Positions 24,251-32,491 of a stretch of 36,447 nt of DNA are shown piece after piece. The notes beneath the pieces were generated by a model that saw only the letters and a program-made list of their open reading frames with translations, was not told the DNA's origin and did not search any database. The DNA is from Bacteroidales bacterium UBA1181 (GTDB lineage Bacteria; Bacteroidota; Bacteroidia; Bacteroidales; Paludibacteraceae). Made by a program: the position numbers and the translations under genes. The first letter of the stretch is position 1. Each line of letters begins with the position of its first letter. Location of the stretch: positions 1 to 36,447 of the forward strand of contig DBYR01000036.1 in assembly GCA_002310215.1 (NCBI GenBank), given 5' to 3'.

Positions 24251-24427
24251 ATGAATAAATTACTGAGATACTTAGGCATTATCATCATCCTCGTTGGAGT
24301 ATTGCTCCTCATGTTCCACTTCTTCGGAGTGATTGGAGGCAATGGTATTTTGGCCACTGCGGGAATTATGTTCGTTCTCGGCTTGATTGCATACATTATT
24401 TGCAACAAGTACTTCCTGAACGATTAA
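24251..24427 (+). CDS. 58-residue small membrane protein
   Basis: This short frame begins ATG AAT AAA and encodes MNKLLRYLGIIIILVGVLLL followed by a glycine-rich turn (FFGVIGGNGI) and a second hydrophobic helix (about 33-51), ending NKYFLND. It is thus a two-helix hairpin in the inner membrane. Similar tiny proteins with KLLRY-like starts are common in Bacteroides genomes and have no known function. It follows the initiator tRNA by 123 bases, has no clear promoter of its own, and is closed by a strong bidirectional terminator, so co-transcription with the tRNA is possible. Confidence 0.8.
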   Translation: MNKLLRYLGIIIILVGVLLLMFHFFGVIGGNGILATAGIMFVLGLIAYIICNKYFLND

Positions 24428-24449
24428 CCGAGAGAACAAGAAATAAAAG

Positions 24450-24486
24450 GGGCGTCGTTTCGATGAAACGACGCCCTTCTTTTTTT
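24450..24486. terminator. bidirectional intrinsic terminator
   Basis: A perfect 12-bp stem (24450-24461 with 24465-24476, loop GAT) has T runs on both sides: TTCTTTTTTT on the plus strand and TTTTATTT on the minus strand. It separates the convergent small-membrane-protein and S4 genes. Confidence 0.93.
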
Positions 24487-24530
24487 GCGCATATCTCCTC
24501 GGAACCCCCAAAGGAAAAAGAGAAGGTCCA

Positions 24531-24758
24531 TCAAGACGGGTTCGATACAACAATCTCGAAATCAGCGAAACGGATCACGTCGCCATCAACGATTTTGGCA
24601 CGCTTGCGAAGCTCGACTGCTCCATTGCGCAGCACCATGCCCTCCACGACAACGTCCTGCGCCTCGCTTCCGGAACCGACCACATGGGTCGCCTTCAGCA
24701 ACTGTATCAACGGGATGAACGATTCGCCTTCCCTCAGTGTGAATTGAATTTGTTTCAT
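24531..24758 (-). CDS. S4-domain RNA-binding protein (YbcJ-like)
   Basis: This 75-residue protein is essentially one S4 domain: IPLIQLLKATHVVGSGSEAQ, then VVEGMVLRNGAVELRKRAKI and VDGDVIRFADFEIVV. This small stand-alone form resembles E. coli YbcJ, which binds structured RNA and may act on ribosome or RNA maturation. It is a single gene, convergent with the small membrane protein and divergent from proC. Confidence 0.9.
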   Translation of the reverse strand: MKQIQFTLREGESFIPLIQLLKATHVVGSGSEAQDVVVEGMVLRNGAVELRKRAKIVDGDVIRFADFEIVVSNPS

Positions 24759-24811
24759 CGGACAATTATTTATTCGATGGCGAAATTAAGCATTATTGTT
24801 GGATTATTTTC

Positions 24812-24819
24812 TAAATTTG
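24812..24819 (+). promoter_or_regulatory. possible -7 box for the proC operon
   Basis: TAAATTTG matches TAnnTTTG and would give a leader of about 30 bases before proC. A -33 element at the usual spacing was not found, so activity may depend on an activator. Confidence 0.4.
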
Positions 24820-24855
24820 CAGATTGGTTAGTATTGGTTTTTAATATTTAATGAT

Positions 24856-25632
24856 ATGAAGATAGCATTCATCGGCGCCGGTAATATGGGAGGCGCCATC
24901 GTCAAGGGCTTATATGTCAGCAAAACATGCAAGGCGGACGAACTTTTCGTCGCAGATGCCAGTGAAGAGACGTTGAAGAACATTTCAAAAATCAATAAGA
25001 ACATTTTCACCACCACGGACAACCGTGAGGCGGTAAAGAGAGCCGACTACGTGCTGATCGCAGTGAAGCCATGGTTGGTCGATACAGTGTTGGAGGGCAT
25101 TAAAGGCACTCTCAACCCGAAGCAAACCATCATCTCCATCGCCGCCGGCGTGGACCTCAGCCATATCGCCGAGAAGATCGGCAAGGAATATTCCCTCTTC
25201 AGGGTATTGCCTAACACGGCGGTCGCCCTGCTCGCAGGCATGAACTTCGTATGCTCGCTCAACGCCAGCAAGGAACAAGAGGAGTTCGTCCTCGGCCTCT
25301 TCAACAAGTTGGGAAGGGCCATCATCATCCCTGAGAAGCAGATGAGCGCCTTCACATCCGTCTCCTCCTGCGGAATCGCCTACGCATTGCGTTACTTGCG
25401 CGCAGCCACCGAGGGTGCTGTCGAACTGGGCATCCGTCCGGACATCGCACAAGAGGTCATCGCACAAACGATGGTGGGCGCGGCGGAGCTTATCCTCAAG
25501 AACAAGACCAACGCGGAGTACGAGATCGACAAGGTGACCACCCCTGGCGGATGGACCATCAAGGGACTCAACGCCATGGAGGAATATGGATTCACCAACG
25601 CGGTCATCAAAGGCATCAAGGCCAATAACTAA
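24856..25632 (+). CDS. proC: pyrroline-5-carboxylate reductase
   Basis: This 258-residue protein has the N-terminal Rossmann motif IGAGNMGGAI (residues 6-15) for NAD(P)H, the RVLPNTAVALLAGM segment in the middle, and the C-terminal signature region KVTTPGGWTIKGL of ProC. It reduces pyrroline-5-carboxylate to proline, the last step of proline synthesis. It is the first gene of a run that also contains proB, 3.9 kb further on. proA is not in the window. The length is normal. Confidence 0.96.
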   Translation: MKIAFIGAGNMGGAIVKGLYVSKTCKADELFVADASEETLKNISKINKNIFTTTDNREAVKRADYVLIAVKPWLVDTVLEGIKGTLNPKQTIISIAAGVDLSHIAEKIGKEYSLFRVLPNTAVALLAGMNFVCSLNASKEQEEFVLGLFNKLGRAIIIPEKQMSAFTSVSSCGIAYALRYLRAATEGAVELGIRPDIAQEVIAQTMVGAAELILKNKTNAEYEIDKVTTPGGWTIKGLNAMEEYGFTNAVIKGIKANN

Positions 25633-25666
25633 TTCACAAAGAAGATTAACCTTATCAACGAACAAT

Positions 25667-26218
25667 ATGGTAAACGAGCAAATCAAACAAATCGCCTCCC
25701 GCATGAAATGCTTGCGCGAGGATATCGGAATGACAACGGTAGAACTAGCGGAAGCTTGTTCCATCACCCCAGCTGAATACATCGCCTACGAAAGCGGCGA
25801 AAAAGACATACCTGTTAGCATTTTGCACTGTATTTCACAAAAGTGCGGCGTCGAGATGACCTCCCTCCTCTTCGGAGAAGATCCTCACATGAAGACCTAC
25901 TACCTCACCCGCAAGGGAAAGGGTACCGCCATGGAACGTACCAAAGCGTACAAATACCAATCCCTGGCCGCCGGCTTCATCGACAGGAAAGGTGACCCGT
26001 TCATCGTGACCGTGGAGCCTAACGACGCTCCTATACACCTCAACTCCCACCCGGGACAAGAGTTCAACATGGTACTTGAAGGTAGCATGCTCATTAGCAT
26101 TAATGGAAAGGAATTAACTCTCGAAGAGGGCGACAGCATCTACTTCGACGCTAACAGACTCCATGGAATGAAGGCGCTCAACAACAAGACCGTCAAGTTC
26201 CTCGCTATCATCATGTAA
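25667..26218 (+). CDS. XRE-cupin transcriptional regulator
   Basis: This 183-residue protein combines an XRE helix-turn-helix (about 5-62: MTTVELAEACSITPAEYIAY, then GEKDIPVSILHCISQKCG) with a C-terminal cupin (about 110-183) carrying HPGQEFNMVLEGSML and LEEGDSIYFDANRLHG. Regulators of this type sense a small metabolite in the cupin barrel. The ATG at 25667 is used because the frame upstream of it lies within the end of proC. The gene sits 34 bases after proC and 31 before the first acyl-CoA synthetase, so it probably controls the synthetases in response to an organic acid or acyl-CoA. The ligand is unknown. Confidence 0.92.
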   Translation: MVNEQIKQIASRMKCLREDIGMTTVELAEACSITPAEYIAYESGEKDIPVSILHCISQKCGVEMTSLLFGEDPHMKTYYLTRKGKGTAMERTKAYKYQSLAAGFIDRKGDPFIVTVEPNDAPIHLNSHPGQEFNMVLEGSMLISINGKELTLEEGDSIYFDANRLHGMKALNNKTVKFLAIIM

Positions 26219-26249
26219 TAAAAGCACTATACTTCAAATACCAAAAATT

Positions 26250-27899
26250 ATGGTAGAAAGATTCGTAAACAGGGTGAAGTTCGACTCGTATGAGGACTTC
26301 AAAAACAATTTCAAACTAAATGTTCCTGAGCATTTCAACTTCGGCTACGATGTAGTCGACGCATGGGCGAAAGAAAACCCAAACAAAGTGGCCCTTCGTT
26401 GGACTAACGACCAAGGCGAGCACATAGATTTCACATTCGCGGACATGAAGCGTGAGACGGACAAGACCGCCGCCTATCTTCAATCCCTCGGCATCGGGAA
26501 GGGTGACATGGTCATGCTGATCCTGAAACGCCGCTATGAGTTCTGGTTCTCCATCATCGCCCTCCACAAGATCGGAGCAGTGGTGATCCCAGCCACCCAC
26601 CTCCTCACCAACAAAGATATCATCTACCGCTGCAACGCGGCCGACATCAAGGCGATCATCGCTTGTGGCGACGACATCATCATCAACCATATCAACGATT
26701 CCGTGGCGGAGTCTCCTTCGCTGAAGTACCGCATATCCATCGGTCCTTCCATCCCTGAGGGCTGGCTCGACTTCCACAAGGGAATCAATTCCGCCGCTCC
26801 GTTCGTGGCTCCCGCCCGCAACGACAACGACGACATCATGCTGCTCTACTTCACCTCGGGTACCACCGGTCATCCGAAGATGGTGGCGCACACGTTCACC
26901 TACCCATTGGGACACATCGTCACGGGTAAATACTGGCACAACCTCGACGAGGATTGCCTGCACCTCACAGTGGCGGACAGCGGTTGGGGAAAGTGCGTGT
27001 GGGGCAAGCTCTACGGACAATGGATCTCAGGCGCCACCGTGTTCGTCTACGACCACGAGAAGTTCAACGCGGCGAACATGCTCGCCATGATCGAGAAGTA
27101 CAAAATCAACTCCTTCTGCGCACCGCCGACCATCTTCCGCTTCATGATGAAGGAAGGCTTGGAGAAATATGACCTCTCCTCCCTGAAGCAATGCTATATC
27201 GCCGGCGAGCCGCTGAACCCAGTCATCTACGAGGATTTCCGCAGGGAAACAGGCATCAAGCTGATGGAGGGATTCGGACAGACCGAGACGACCGTCTCCA
27301 TCGCCACCTTCCCTTGGATGGAACCTAAACCAGGCTCCATGGGCAGACCAAGCCCCGTATTCGACATCGACCTGATCGCTCCGGACGGACACTCCGTGGA
27401 GGACGGTGAACAGGGTGAAATCATCATCCGATTAGGAAAGGAACGCCCGGTCGGACTCTTCAAGGAATATTACCGCGACGCTGAAAAGACGGCGGATTGT
27501 CTCAGGGGAGGCGTATACCACACGGGCGACGTCGCATGGCGTGATGAGGACGGATACCTCTGGTTCGTCGGACGTACCGACGACGTCATCAAGAGCTCCG
27601 GCTACCGCATCGGTCCTTTCGAGGTGGAAAGCGCATTGCTCACCCACCCTGCCGTGCTCGAATGCGCCATCACAGGCGTGCCGGACGAAATCCGCGGACA
27701 AGTGGTCAAGGCAACCATCGTGCTCACCAAAGAGTACAAGGGCAAAGAGAGCGACGCCTTGATCAAGGATATCCAAGACCACGTCAAACGTACTACCGCA
27801 CCTTACAAATACCCTCGTGTGGTGGAATTCGTAGACGAGATGCCTAAAACAATCAGCGGAAAAATTAAACGTTCAGAACTTAGAAACAACCAAAAATAG
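26250..27899 (+). CDS. AMP-forming acyl-CoA synthetase, copy 1
   Basis: This 549-residue ANL-superfamily enzyme has the phosphate loop LLYFTSGTTGHPKMV (about 197-211), the GFGQTETT segment, the hinge YHTGDVAWRDEDGYLWFVGR and the C-terminal catalytic lysine Lys538 in KTISGKIKR. It should activate a carboxylic acid to acyl-AMP and then acyl-CoA. Overall style, with an early SGWGK-like segment and a CAPPTIFRFM stretch, resembles acetyl- or medium-chain acyl-CoA synthetases rather than long-chain or peptide-synthetase domains; the exact acid is not readable. It is followed after 24 bases by a close paralogue. Confidence 0.93.
   Translation: MVERFVNRVKFDSYEDFKNNFKLNVPEHFNFGYDVVDAWAKENPNKVALRWTNDQGEHIDFTFADMKRETDKTAAYLQSLGIGKGDMVMLILKRRYEFWFSIIALHKIGAVVIPATHLLTNKDIIYRCNAADIKAIIACGDDIIINHINDSVAESPSLKYRISIGPSIPEGWLDFHKGINSAAPFVAPARNDNDDIMLLYFTSGTTGHPKMVAHTFTYPLGHIVTGKYWHNLDEDCLHLTVADSGWGKCVWGKLYGQWISGATVFVYDHEKFNAANMLAMIEKYKINSFCAPPTIFRFMMKEGLEKYDLSSLKQCYIAGEPLNPVIYEDFRRETGIKLMEGFGQTETTVSIATFPWMEPKPGSMGRPSPVFDIDLIAPDGHSVEDGEQGEIIIRLGKERPVGLFKEYYRDAEKTADCLRGGVYHTGDVAWRDEDGYLWFVGRTDDVIKSSGYRIGPFEVESALLTHPAVLECAITGVPDEIRGQVVKATIVLTKEYKGKESDALIKDIQDHVKRTTAPYKYPRVVEFVDEMPKTISGKIKRSELRNNQK
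27560..27688 (+). repeat. near-identical tract shared with the downstream paralogue
   Basis: These 129 bases match 29234-29362 at 128 positions (single mismatch at 27608), including many synonymous sites, while the start of the two genes differs at roughly a third of positions in the stretch I compared. This is consistent with recent gene conversion. Confidence 0.8.
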
Positions 27900-27923
27900 A
27901 TAGATAGAGTACAAACCTAAGAA

Positions 27924-29579
27924 ATGATAGAACGATTTGTTAATAGAGTAGAATTCAGCTCTTACGAAGATTTCAAGGACAACTTTAAAATCATCGTACC
28001 CGAACACTTCAACTTCGGGTACGATGTAGTTGACGCATGGGCAGAAGAGCAACCCAACAAAGTCGCGCTTTGCTGGACGAACGACAAAGGGGAACACATA
28101 GACTTCACCTTTGCGGACATAAAAAGGGAAACAGACAAGACAGCCGCCTTCTTCCAATCCATCGGCATTGGGAAGGGAGACATGGTGATGCTTATCCTGA
28201 AACGTCGCTACGAGTTCTGGATCACGATCATCGCACTCCACAAGATCGGAGCCATCGCGATCCCAGCCACTTACCTGCTGACGAACAAGGACATCATCTA
28301 CCGCTGCAATGCGGCGGACATCAAGGCGATCGTCGCAGTAGGCGAAGAGGTGATCACGAAGCACATAGACGACTCCGTGGCGGAGTCTCCTTCGCTCAAG
28401 TACCGTATCTCCGTCGGTCCGGACATTCCTGAAGGGTGGTTGGACTTCCACAAAGAGGTGGAGAAGGCTCCAGCCTTCGTCGCACCAGCCCGCAACAACA
28501 ACGACGACCTGATGTTGCTCTATTTCACATCAGGAACCACCGGCCACCCGAAAATGGTGGTACACACCTATACCTACCCGCTCGGGCACATCGTCACAGG
28601 AAAGTATTGGCACAACCTGAACGAGCAGAGCCTGCACCTCACGGTGGCCGACACCGGTTGGGCGAAATGCGCATGGGGGAAACTCTACGGACAATGGATC
28701 TCCGGCGCCACGCTTTTCGTATACGACCATGCGAAATTCAACCCGGCAGACATGCTGAAGATCATCGAGAAATACAAAGTTAACTCGTTCTGCGCACCTC
28801 CGACCGTCTTCCGCTTCATGATGAAGGAAGGCTTGGAGAAATATGACCTCTCCTCCCTGAAGCAATGCTTCATCGCCGGAGAACCACTGAACCCTGTCAT
28901 CTACGAGGATTTCCGTAGAGAGACGGGCATTAAGCTGATGGAAGGATTCGGACAGACCGAGACGACCGTCTCCATCGCCACCTTCCCTTGGTTGGAACCT
29001 AAGCCAGGCTCCATGGGCAAACCGAACCCTAACTTCCAAATAGACTTGGTGACGCCGGACGGCCAACCAGTGGAGGAGGGTGAGCAAGGAGAAGTCATCA
29101 TCCGTACCGAGCCTACTAGGCCGGTCGGTCTATTCAAGGAATATTACCGCAACCCGGAGAAGACCGCGGAAGCCTTCTACGACGGGGCATACCACACAGG
29201 CGACATCGCTTGGCGTGACGAGGATGGCTACTACTGGTTCGTCGGACGTACCGACGACGTCATCAAGAGCTCCGGCTACCGTATCGGTCCTTTCGAGGTG
29301 GAAAGCGCATTGCTCACCCACCCTGCCGTGCTCGAATGCGCCATCACAGGCGTGCCGGACGAGATCCGTGGTCAGGTGGTCAAGGCCACCATCGTCCTCA
29401 CCAAAGAGTACAAGGACAAAGCGGGAGACGAATTGGTCAAGGAGATCCAAGACCACGTGAAACATACCACGGCCCCTTACAAATACCCGCGCGTGGTGGA
29501 GTTTGTGGATGAGATGCCAAAGACCATCAGTGGCAAAATCAAGAGGTCTGAAATACGCGAAGAAGACAAAAAGAGATGA
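27924..29579 (+). CDS. AMP-forming acyl-CoA synthetase, copy 2
   Basis: This 551-residue protein is a tandem paralogue of the preceding gene, with the same motifs at the same positions: LLYFTSGTTGHPKMV, GFGQTETT, YHTGDIAWRDEDGYYWFVGR and Lys538 in KTISGKIKR. All catalytic residues are intact in both copies. Differences fall mainly in the N-terminal half, for example ISGATLFVYDHAKFN versus ISGATVFVYDHEKFN, so the two may differ in acid preference. Its stop codon overlaps the proB start (ATGA), tying its translation to proline synthesis. Confidence 0.93.
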   Translation: MIERFVNRVEFSSYEDFKDNFKIIVPEHFNFGYDVVDAWAEEQPNKVALCWTNDKGEHIDFTFADIKRETDKTAAFFQSIGIGKGDMVMLILKRRYEFWITIIALHKIGAIAIPATYLLTNKDIIYRCNAADIKAIVAVGEEVITKHIDDSVAESPSLKYRISVGPDIPEGWLDFHKEVEKAPAFVAPARNNNDDLMLLYFTSGTTGHPKMVVHTYTYPLGHIVTGKYWHNLNEQSLHLTVADTGWAKCAWGKLYGQWISGATLFVYDHAKFNPADMLKIIEKYKVNSFCAPPTVFRFMMKEGLEKYDLSSLKQCFIAGEPLNPVIYEDFRRETGIKLMEGFGQTETTVSIATFPWLEPKPGSMGKPNPNFQIDLVTPDGQPVEEGEQGEVIIRTEPTRPVGLFKEYYRNPEKTAEAFYDGAYHTGDIAWRDEDGYYWFVGRTDDVIKSSGYRIGPFEVESALLTHPAVLECAITGVPDEIRGQVVKATIVLTKEYKDKAGDELVKEIQDHVKHTTAPYKYPRVVEFVDEMPKTISGKIKRSEIREEDKKR

Positions 29580-30646
29580 AGAAACGGATCGCCATCAAAA
29601 TAGGAAGCAACGTGCTCGCCCTGAAAGAGGGGGGATTGGACCTGACGCGCATCAAGCAGTTGGTTTCCCAAGTCTCCGCCCTCCACAGACAGGGCTTCGA
29701 GATCATCATGATCTCTTCGGGTGCCGTAGCCGCAGGACGCGCATTGCTATCGGACGATAAGTTGGACGCCGTATCAGCCCGCCAGCTCTTCTCCGCAATC
29801 GGGCAAGCGAAGCTCATCAACCATTACCATGAGTTCTTCGCCAAGGAGAACATCCTATGCGGACAGGTGCTCACCACCAAAGAGAGCCTCGGCACACGCT
29901 CCCACTACCTCAACCAGCGCAACTGCATGGAGGTGATGCTACAGCATGGCGTGGTGCCTATCGTCAACGAGAACGACACCATATCGGTCACCGAACTGAT
30001 GTTCACCGACAATGACGAGCTCTCCGGCATGGTCGCCACCATGATGAACGCCGAGAAACTGATCATTCTCAGCAATATCGACGGCATCTACGACGGCAAT
30101 CCGTCGGACCCCGCATCGTCCGTCATCCGAGAGGTATATCCGGGGAAACGAGACCTTTCCTCCTACATACAAGCCTCGAAATCATCCTTCGGTAGAGGAG
30201 GCATGCAGACCAAGACGAACATCGCCAGCAAAGTGGCGGACGAGGGCGTGGAGGTCATCATCGCCAACGGCAAGAAGGACGACATACTCCTCAAACTGCT
30301 GACCGGCAAAGAGGATATCGTCTGCACCCGCTTCCTGCCAAGCGACGCACCCGCCACCAGCGTCAAGAAATGGATCGCCCACAGCGAAGGATTCGCCAAG
30401 GGGGAAGTGCACATCGACGCAAAAGCGGCGGAGGCGATATGTGAGGGGAACAATTCCGTGCTCATGGTCGGCGTGACCGCCATCAAGGGCAGCTTCGAGA
30501 AGGATGACATCGTAAAGATATACGACGACAAGCAAAACCAGCTGGGTGTGGGGAAAACCCAATACTCCAGCGAGGATGCCACCAAGCTAATCGGCAAGAA
30601 AGGGAAAAAACCGATCGTGCACTACGATTACATGTATCTATTTTGA
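29576..30646 (+). CDS. proB: glutamate 5-kinase
   Basis: This 356-residue protein has an N-terminal amino-acid kinase domain with AIKIGSNVLAL (about 5-15), IIMISSGAVAAGRALL, the EVMLQHGVVPIVNENDTIS segment and the GGMQTKTNIASKVADEGV nucleotide-binding loop, followed by a C-terminal PUA domain (about 275-356). It phosphorylates glutamate with ATP, the first committed step to proline, and is normally feedback-inhibited by proline. It overlaps the upstream synthetase by 4 bases and precedes the membrane-protein gene by 24 bases. proA, the usual neighbour, is absent here. Confidence 0.96.
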   Translation: MKKRIAIKIGSNVLALKEGGLDLTRIKQLVSQVSALHRQGFEIIMISSGAVAAGRALLSDDKLDAVSARQLFSAIGQAKLINHYHEFFAKENILCGQVLTTKESLGTRSHYLNQRNCMEVMLQHGVVPIVNENDTISVTELMFTDNDELSGMVATMMNAEKLIILSNIDGIYDGNPSDPASSVIREVYPGKRDLSSYIQASKSSFGRGGMQTKTNIASKVADEGVEVIIANGKKDDILLKLLTGKEDIVCTRFLPSDAPATSVKKWIAHSEGFAKGEVHIDAKAAEAICEGNNSVLMVGVTAIKGSFEKDDIVKIYDDKQNQLGVGKTQYSSEDATKLIGKKGKKPIVHYDYMYLF

Positions 30647-30670
30647 TTCACCACTAAAAGGGAGGTCATT

Positions 30671-32491
30671 ATGAGCGAGACAAAGAAAACCGGCGCACTG
30701 CTGGGGATGGACAAGGAAACAGTGATGCACTGGGGGCTACGGATCCTCTTCTTCCTGTTCGCATGGCTCTACCTGAGCATCGCGAAAGAGGATTACCTCT
30801 TCAAATTACAGGAATCCAACTATTTCCTCTATGACCATTTGTTCCTCAACGGCCTCATAGCCAGCAAATCAGGGGTTATCGTTCTATGCGCACGATTCCT
30901 TCTTCAGTTCTGCTACCACCCTTTCTTAGGAGCCGCCATCATCGCACTGCTCCTATCAGGCATCGAGATACTCTCGTCAAAGATATTCCGCATAGGGAAA
31001 CAATGGTTTGCCATAGGGTTTATCCCTTCCGCGATCCTCCTATATCTGTTCAACTCCATCTCCTACGAGTTTTATGATTCGTTTGAGATATCCTACGGGA
31101 TATGCAACATCTTAGGATTCTACTATGTGCTTCTATTATACGTCGTGTATAGGAAACTCAAGGATTCGCTTGTGGGCGTGGCCATCCTCACCATCGTCTC
31201 CACGCTGACCTCCATCTGGATGGGGCCCTACCCGATGGTGGCGATACTGATGTTCGCGGCAGACGCACTATTCAGGAAGAAATACTTAAGCGCAGGCATC
31301 ATCCTTCCTTTAGGTGTCGCCGGCATATACCTCTTCGCTCGTTATGCCGCCTACCATGTCACGCCAGGGTATTTTTCATACTCCCTGCTGCATCCATGGC
31401 CCATCGACTTCTTCTTCCCATTGTTCCTCAAAACGATTATCGCCCACGCCCTCATCGCGGTTGTGCTGACAAGCCACCAACTTTACAGCGGGCGCACCAT
31501 ACAGAAAGCACAGCCATACATAAACCTGGCATTAGGCATTCTCCTCATAATAGGGGTCAGTTTCGGCAGTCAGTACCCGAAGACCTTCAAGGATGAGCTC
31601 AGGCTCCAACACCTCGCCCACCAAGGCAAATGGAAACAGATGGTGAAGGAGATGGGCAAGATGGAGGTGACCACAAGGGTCATCGCCGCATACAGAGCCG
31701 TAGCGCTCATAGCCACAGACCAACTGAACGAGAAGATATTCAACTACGACTACAACTACTACCACACGGATTTCAACCAATACTGCGAAGAGATGTCCTA
31801 CTACCCGGAACTCACATTATTTGGCTCGCTACCACAGGTCAGCTACAGATGGTGCATGGAGTTCCATACGGACACCAGCAAGAAGCACTATCTGCTCCAA
31901 ATCATGGCAATCTGCTCATTCATAAACGAGGAGTACGAATTGGCGAAAAAATACCTGAACCTGCTCAACGAGACACAATACTACAAGAAATGGGCGAAAG
32001 AGATGCTCGGATGTCTGGACGACCCGAACGAATACTACAAGAAATATCCATATCTCGTGAGGATCAAGGCCGGCATACCAACCATGGAACGAAGCGGCAT
32101 CTTCAACGGCATCACCACCGCATACGACAGATACACCGCACTGCCCAACATCACCGCCAACAAAAGGCTCCTTACCCGTCTCTACAGGAGGCAATTGGAC
32201 GAACTTGAGCGAGAGACGCTGTGCTCCCCTATGATGAGGGACCGCAGACTGCCAAGATGCGTACAGGAAGGACTTGTGATGAAAGCGCTACTGTCCAACG
32301 ACCTAAAAAGATTGCAGCGATTCCCGATAGAGAAAGACGTCTTTCAATACGTGCGGGATTTCAAGGAATATTATGTGCAGCATTACGGAGAAAATGATTT
32401 AGACAAAAAGATGAAGAAGAGATTCGGCTATTCCTACAGTTACTATTTCTCCTTCGGTATCGGTTCCAACATAAAAAACGAGAAGAAATGA
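30671..32491 (+). CDS. DUF6057-like multi-pass membrane protein
   Basis: This 606-residue protein has about ten hydrophobic segments in the first 310 residues (one starting at about 20 with GLRILFFLFAWLYLSIA) and a large soluble C-terminal part (about 310-606) rich in tyrosine and helical repeats, TPR-like in feel (for example EYELAKKYLNLLNETQYYKK). I match it to the Bacteroidota family DUF6057 from memory; function is unknown. It has an unusually good Shine-Dalgarno for the phylum, GGGAGG at 30660-30665. Its stop overlaps the next gene's start (ATGA), so it and the PD40 lipoprotein are made together and probably form a complex. Confidence 0.75.
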   Translation: MSETKKTGALLGMDKETVMHWGLRILFFLFAWLYLSIAKEDYLFKLQESNYFLYDHLFLNGLIASKSGVIVLCARFLLQFCYHPFLGAAIIALLLSGIEILSSKIFRIGKQWFAIGFIPSAILLYLFNSISYEFYDSFEISYGICNILGFYYVLLLYVVYRKLKDSLVGVAILTIVSTLTSIWMGPYPMVAILMFAADALFRKKYLSAGIILPLGVAGIYLFARYAAYHVTPGYFSYSLLHPWPIDFFFPLFLKTIIAHALIAVVLTSHQLYSGRTIQKAQPYINLALGILLIIGVSFGSQYPKTFKDELRLQHLAHQGKWKQMVKEMGKMEVTTRVIAAYRAVALIATDQLNEKIFNYDYNYYHTDFNQYCEEMSYYPELTLFGSLPQVSYRWCMEFHTDTSKKHYLLQIMAICSFINEEYELAKKYLNLLNETQYYKKWAKEMLGCLDDPNEYYKKYPYLVRIKAGIPTMERSGIFNGITTAYDRYTALPNITANKRLLTRLYRRQLDELERETLCSPMMRDRRLPRCVQEGLVMKALLSNDLKRLQRFPIEKDVFQYVRDFKEYYVQHYGENDLDKKMKKRFGYSYSYYFSFGIGSNIKNEKK

